Source of the DNA: Boswellia sacra
Lineage: Eukaryota > Streptophyta > Magnoliopsida > Sapindales > Burseraceae
Assembly (NCBI GenBank): GCA_013180625.2
Contig: SNVD02006168.1
Location: 180,230 to 244,229 of the forward strand
Direction of reading: 5' to 3'
DNA length: 64,000 bases
The first letter of the stretch is position 1. Each line of letters begins with the position of its first letter. Below are positions 61,958-64,000 of the stretch, one piece after another. Made by a program: the position numbers and the translations under genes. The notes beneath the pieces were generated by a model. It saw only the letters and a list, made by a program, of their open reading frames with translations. It was not told the DNA's origin and made no database searches.

Positions 61958-62440
61958 TTACAGATGGAGCGTTAAATTCAGTTTACGCCTCTTATTGCCT
62001 TCTCCAAACCAATCTATCCGAGCCATTGTTGAATCAGGCGAATAGACGAATTCTTGTAATTTGTCAATTAACTCCCCTGCAGTGGAAGCTGTAACCAGGA
62101 TTTGCCTCGCTGACTGTGAGATGAAGTTTTTTTCTACTGCTTGATCAAGAAAAAACAACAAACCATCAAAAAAATTATTGACATTTAACAAACCAATGGG
62201 TTTCCGATGGATGTTTAGCTGTGCCCAAGAGGTGAATTTAAATATCTCCTCTAATGTACCATAACCACCGGGCAAAGCTATAAATGCATCAGATTTAATG
62301 ACCATATGTGCAATACGCTCGTGCATGCTAGAGACCTGTAACTCTTCCCCGATTGTGTTGCCTACGATATCTCGTACAAGCTAATGTTTAGGGATAATGC
62401 CAAAACCTTTCTCCCTCCTAGGGATCAGCGTCGACACCAC
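61958..62440 (-). pseudogene. LOG: LOG-type cytokinin riboside 5'-monophosphate phosphoribohydrolase, intronless 5'-truncated relic
   Basis: The open part 62326-61958 (122 residues) begins MHERIAHMVIKSDAF and contains the family signature PGGYGTLEE (about 62272-62246), then WAQLNIHRKPIGLLNVNNFF and a C-terminal stop. LOG enzymes release free cytokinin bases from nucleotide precursors in the cytosol; PGGxGTxxE is the phosphate-binding/catalytic motif. Upstream homology (GIIPK, then DIVGNTIGEE) continues to about 62420 in the same frame but with an in-frame TAG at about 62380. The N-terminal half with the GGG nucleotide-binding motif is absent. Plant LOG genes are normally multi-exon, and this stretch has no intron, which suggests a retrocopy. 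Confidence 0.8.
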
Positions 62441-62744
62441 CCCTTACCCAAGACTACGCCCCTCCATAAATCAAATGATAACCCTCGCTAAGCTAATGTC
62501 CTACCAAGATCAAGAGCTTCTACTTGTAAACTCGCCATCTTTACGCAAATTGCGATCCGCAAAATACGCATATATTACGGAATCGCCGAATTGGTGTTTT
62601 CTCTATTTCTACAAGTGCTCTAATCTTGTGTAAGACACGTTAGATATTATGCTTTTCAATTGCAAGACAGGTTATGGAATGACATATAAAAATATGTAGA
62701 ATGTATATATACACCCATAAAACTCTCAAATTTTGACACATGGG
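62441..62744. other. Non-coding, no feature recognised
   Basis: Between the LOG relic and the G-box repeat. No convincing coding sequence. Confidence 0.4.
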
Positions 62745-62995
62745 GACATACTTTCGGCGGGGGTTGCTCGATGCAGATATATCGCCCCAAGATTTGAAAA
62801 AATGAGATATGCTTTCGGCGAGGTTTGACAAAAACTACACACTTGTCTCCCACGTGTGCATGAAAAATGGAGATTACTTTCGGCAGAGGTGACCAAAACC
62901 TCCACACTTGTCTCCCACGTGAAGCATTAAAAATGGAGATACACTTTCGGCGGAGGTTGACAAAACCTCCATACTTATCTCCCACGTGTACTTAT
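62745..62995. repeat. G-box-containing tandem repeat of about 65 bp
   Basis: About four imperfect units read ACTTTCGGCGGAGGTTGACA, then AAACCTCCACACTTGTCTCC, then CACGTG. The palindromic G-box CACGTG occurs near 62851, 62917 and 62981. The first unit is degraded. The AGGTTTTG...CAAAACCT parts could form hairpins. Confidence 0.75.
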
Positions 62996-63216
62996 GCCAT
63001 AGGGTAGTCATATGGTTTGTCAAAAGAAAACTTGAAATTAAAACAAACAAAGTCAACAAACAACAACAACACAAAAACAACATTGATAATCAGATCAAAC
63101 GAAAACAAGAAAAAATAAAATTCGACAACAACAACACACATTCAAATATACAAGTAGTTGTGATTGTGGCTCACATCTTCCTCTGGTTTTACGTCCAGTA
63201 ATAGCTGAAACTCCTT

Positions 63217-63771
63217 CTATGAGTCGGGGATTTGCTTCCCATCCAGTTTTCTTATAAACTGGCAAACAGGGTCGTTTTTAGTCAGATTCCCTAGACTATA
63301 ACACTGCAATTCATCACGAAATTGTGTCCATAGATTAAGCAATTCACGCTGAACAAGTCCACAAGAATGTGACTCGAGAGTTAACAAAACATTATCCAGC
63401 GCCTCATTACTCAAACCATTCTTAATAAATGAAAGTTTATCTTCTCTATTCCTGGACGCAAAACCTAATCAACGACAAGTCTGGTTACAATTCCATCTAG
63501 CACATTTATAACATACTTGTAACCTTTTCGCTCTTCGCCTCTTGGCGTAGTAGCTCTATCCTAGACCAGGCAGGTATTTTGCGAGATTAATGTCCGGCTC
63601 ACCGGACAATCTCACCTTGGCTTCGATAAGCCATCGGATATCCGCAAGCACATTTAGGAGCATCAACGCCCAAAGTCTAGTCATCCGTACTTTATAAATT
63701 TTAAACACAGCATTTTGAGGAAGTGAAGGGAAATATTTACGAAGGTTCGATAGAAAGATATCAGCATCCAT
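63217..63771 (-). pseudogene. Unidentified protein relic, one frame with two stops, Cys-rich motif
   Basis: A single minus-strand frame from ATG 63771 to a stop at 63217-63219 is interrupted by a TAG (63556-63558) and a TGA near 63468. It reads MDADIFLSNLRKYFPSLPQN at the start, a basic YYAKRRRAKR segment, then a Cys cluster (C-X2-C-X4-C-X3-C, CYKCARWNCNQTC, near 63510-63475), then NREDKLSFIKNGLSNEALDN and a helical C-terminus. The continuous frame on both sides of the stops argues for a former gene of about 185 codons or an exon. I do not recognise the family. Confidence 0.5.
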
Positions 63772-64000
63772 TGAAGAGAAGAAATGGAGAGATATTACCG
63801 ATAATGCTATTGAGTTTGTTCTTCTCCCAGATATGCACGTTTCAAACCTTCGAACAATGGCTTCAGCTTCCGTTTAGATGTTTCCACAAGCTGTTGCACA
63901 AATGAATTCGAAGTGCGGAATAATCAAATTAAACAAAAGGAAGGAAAAGAAAAGAGCAGAAACGAAACTAAAGACACATAAAAGAAATAACAACACAATA
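63772..64000. other. Non-coding, no feature recognised
   Basis: A-rich sequence at the window end. Nothing supported. Confidence 0.4.

Noticed and set aside
62397..62633. 78-codon plus-strand frame over the LOG relic's upstream part
   Set aside because: Antisense shadow next to the relic, with no homology of its own.

Overview
The window is plant nuclear DNA, most likely from a eudicot. It has GT-AG multi-exon genes, Ty1/copia LTR retrotransposons primed by initiator tRNA-Met (TGGTATCAGAGC), CACTA DNA transposons and AT-rich intergenic sequence. No species can be named from the sequence. Coding capacity is almost entirely transposon-derived. The one apparently intact host gene is a seven-exon GABA transporter 1-like gene of the AAAP amino-acid transporter family (12217-14232).

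Layout. (1) 1-4912: 3' part of copia element 1 (leader, broken gag-pol, 3' LTR). It sits in intron 3 of a dead GABA-transporter copy. (2) 5036-11239: exons 4-7 of that dead copy. Its intron 6 is occupied by complete copia element 2 (6197-10671; two 236-bp LTRs, TSD TTACT). (3) 12217-14232: intact transporter copy. (4) 14973-38609: old, decayed copia element 3. Its 3' LTR is cut into three pieces by two Sirevirus-like copia elements on the minus strand: A (19911-31077, TSD CAAAA) and B (31466-38577, TSD CTTAT). Element A is itself interrupted by a CACTA element (22419-26650) that carries exon fragments of three unrelated host genes: a METTL21-like methyltransferase, a poly(A) polymerase and a CABIN1-like protein. 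(5) 38793-38910: exon 1 of a third transporter copy. (6) 40193 to about 46128: left part of a second CACTA element, with one exon of a 2-oxoglutarate dioxygenase and a plant CACTA transposase relic. Bases 41461-46193 recur almost unchanged at 47884-52616, separated by a truncated Sirevirus LTR (46129-47880). (7) 52552-58590: Sirevirus element C on the plus strand, which still has the reverse transcriptase that A and B lack. It is interrupted at 58591 by a further LTR element D (58591-60000 is one LTR, minus orientation). (8) 60001-64000: sequence next to D's LTR, holding an intronless LOG-type cytokinin phosphoribohydrolase relic, a G-box tandem repeat and an unidentified broken ORF.

The history reads as a small tandem array of amino-acid transporter genes hit repeatedly by transposons. 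Order can be inferred from nesting: element 3 before A and B; A before its CACTA; the second CACTA before C; C before D. Two copies of the transporter are lost and one survives. Parts of 46129-58590 (duplicated block, homopolymer frameshifts, long C run) may reflect assembly error as well as biology.
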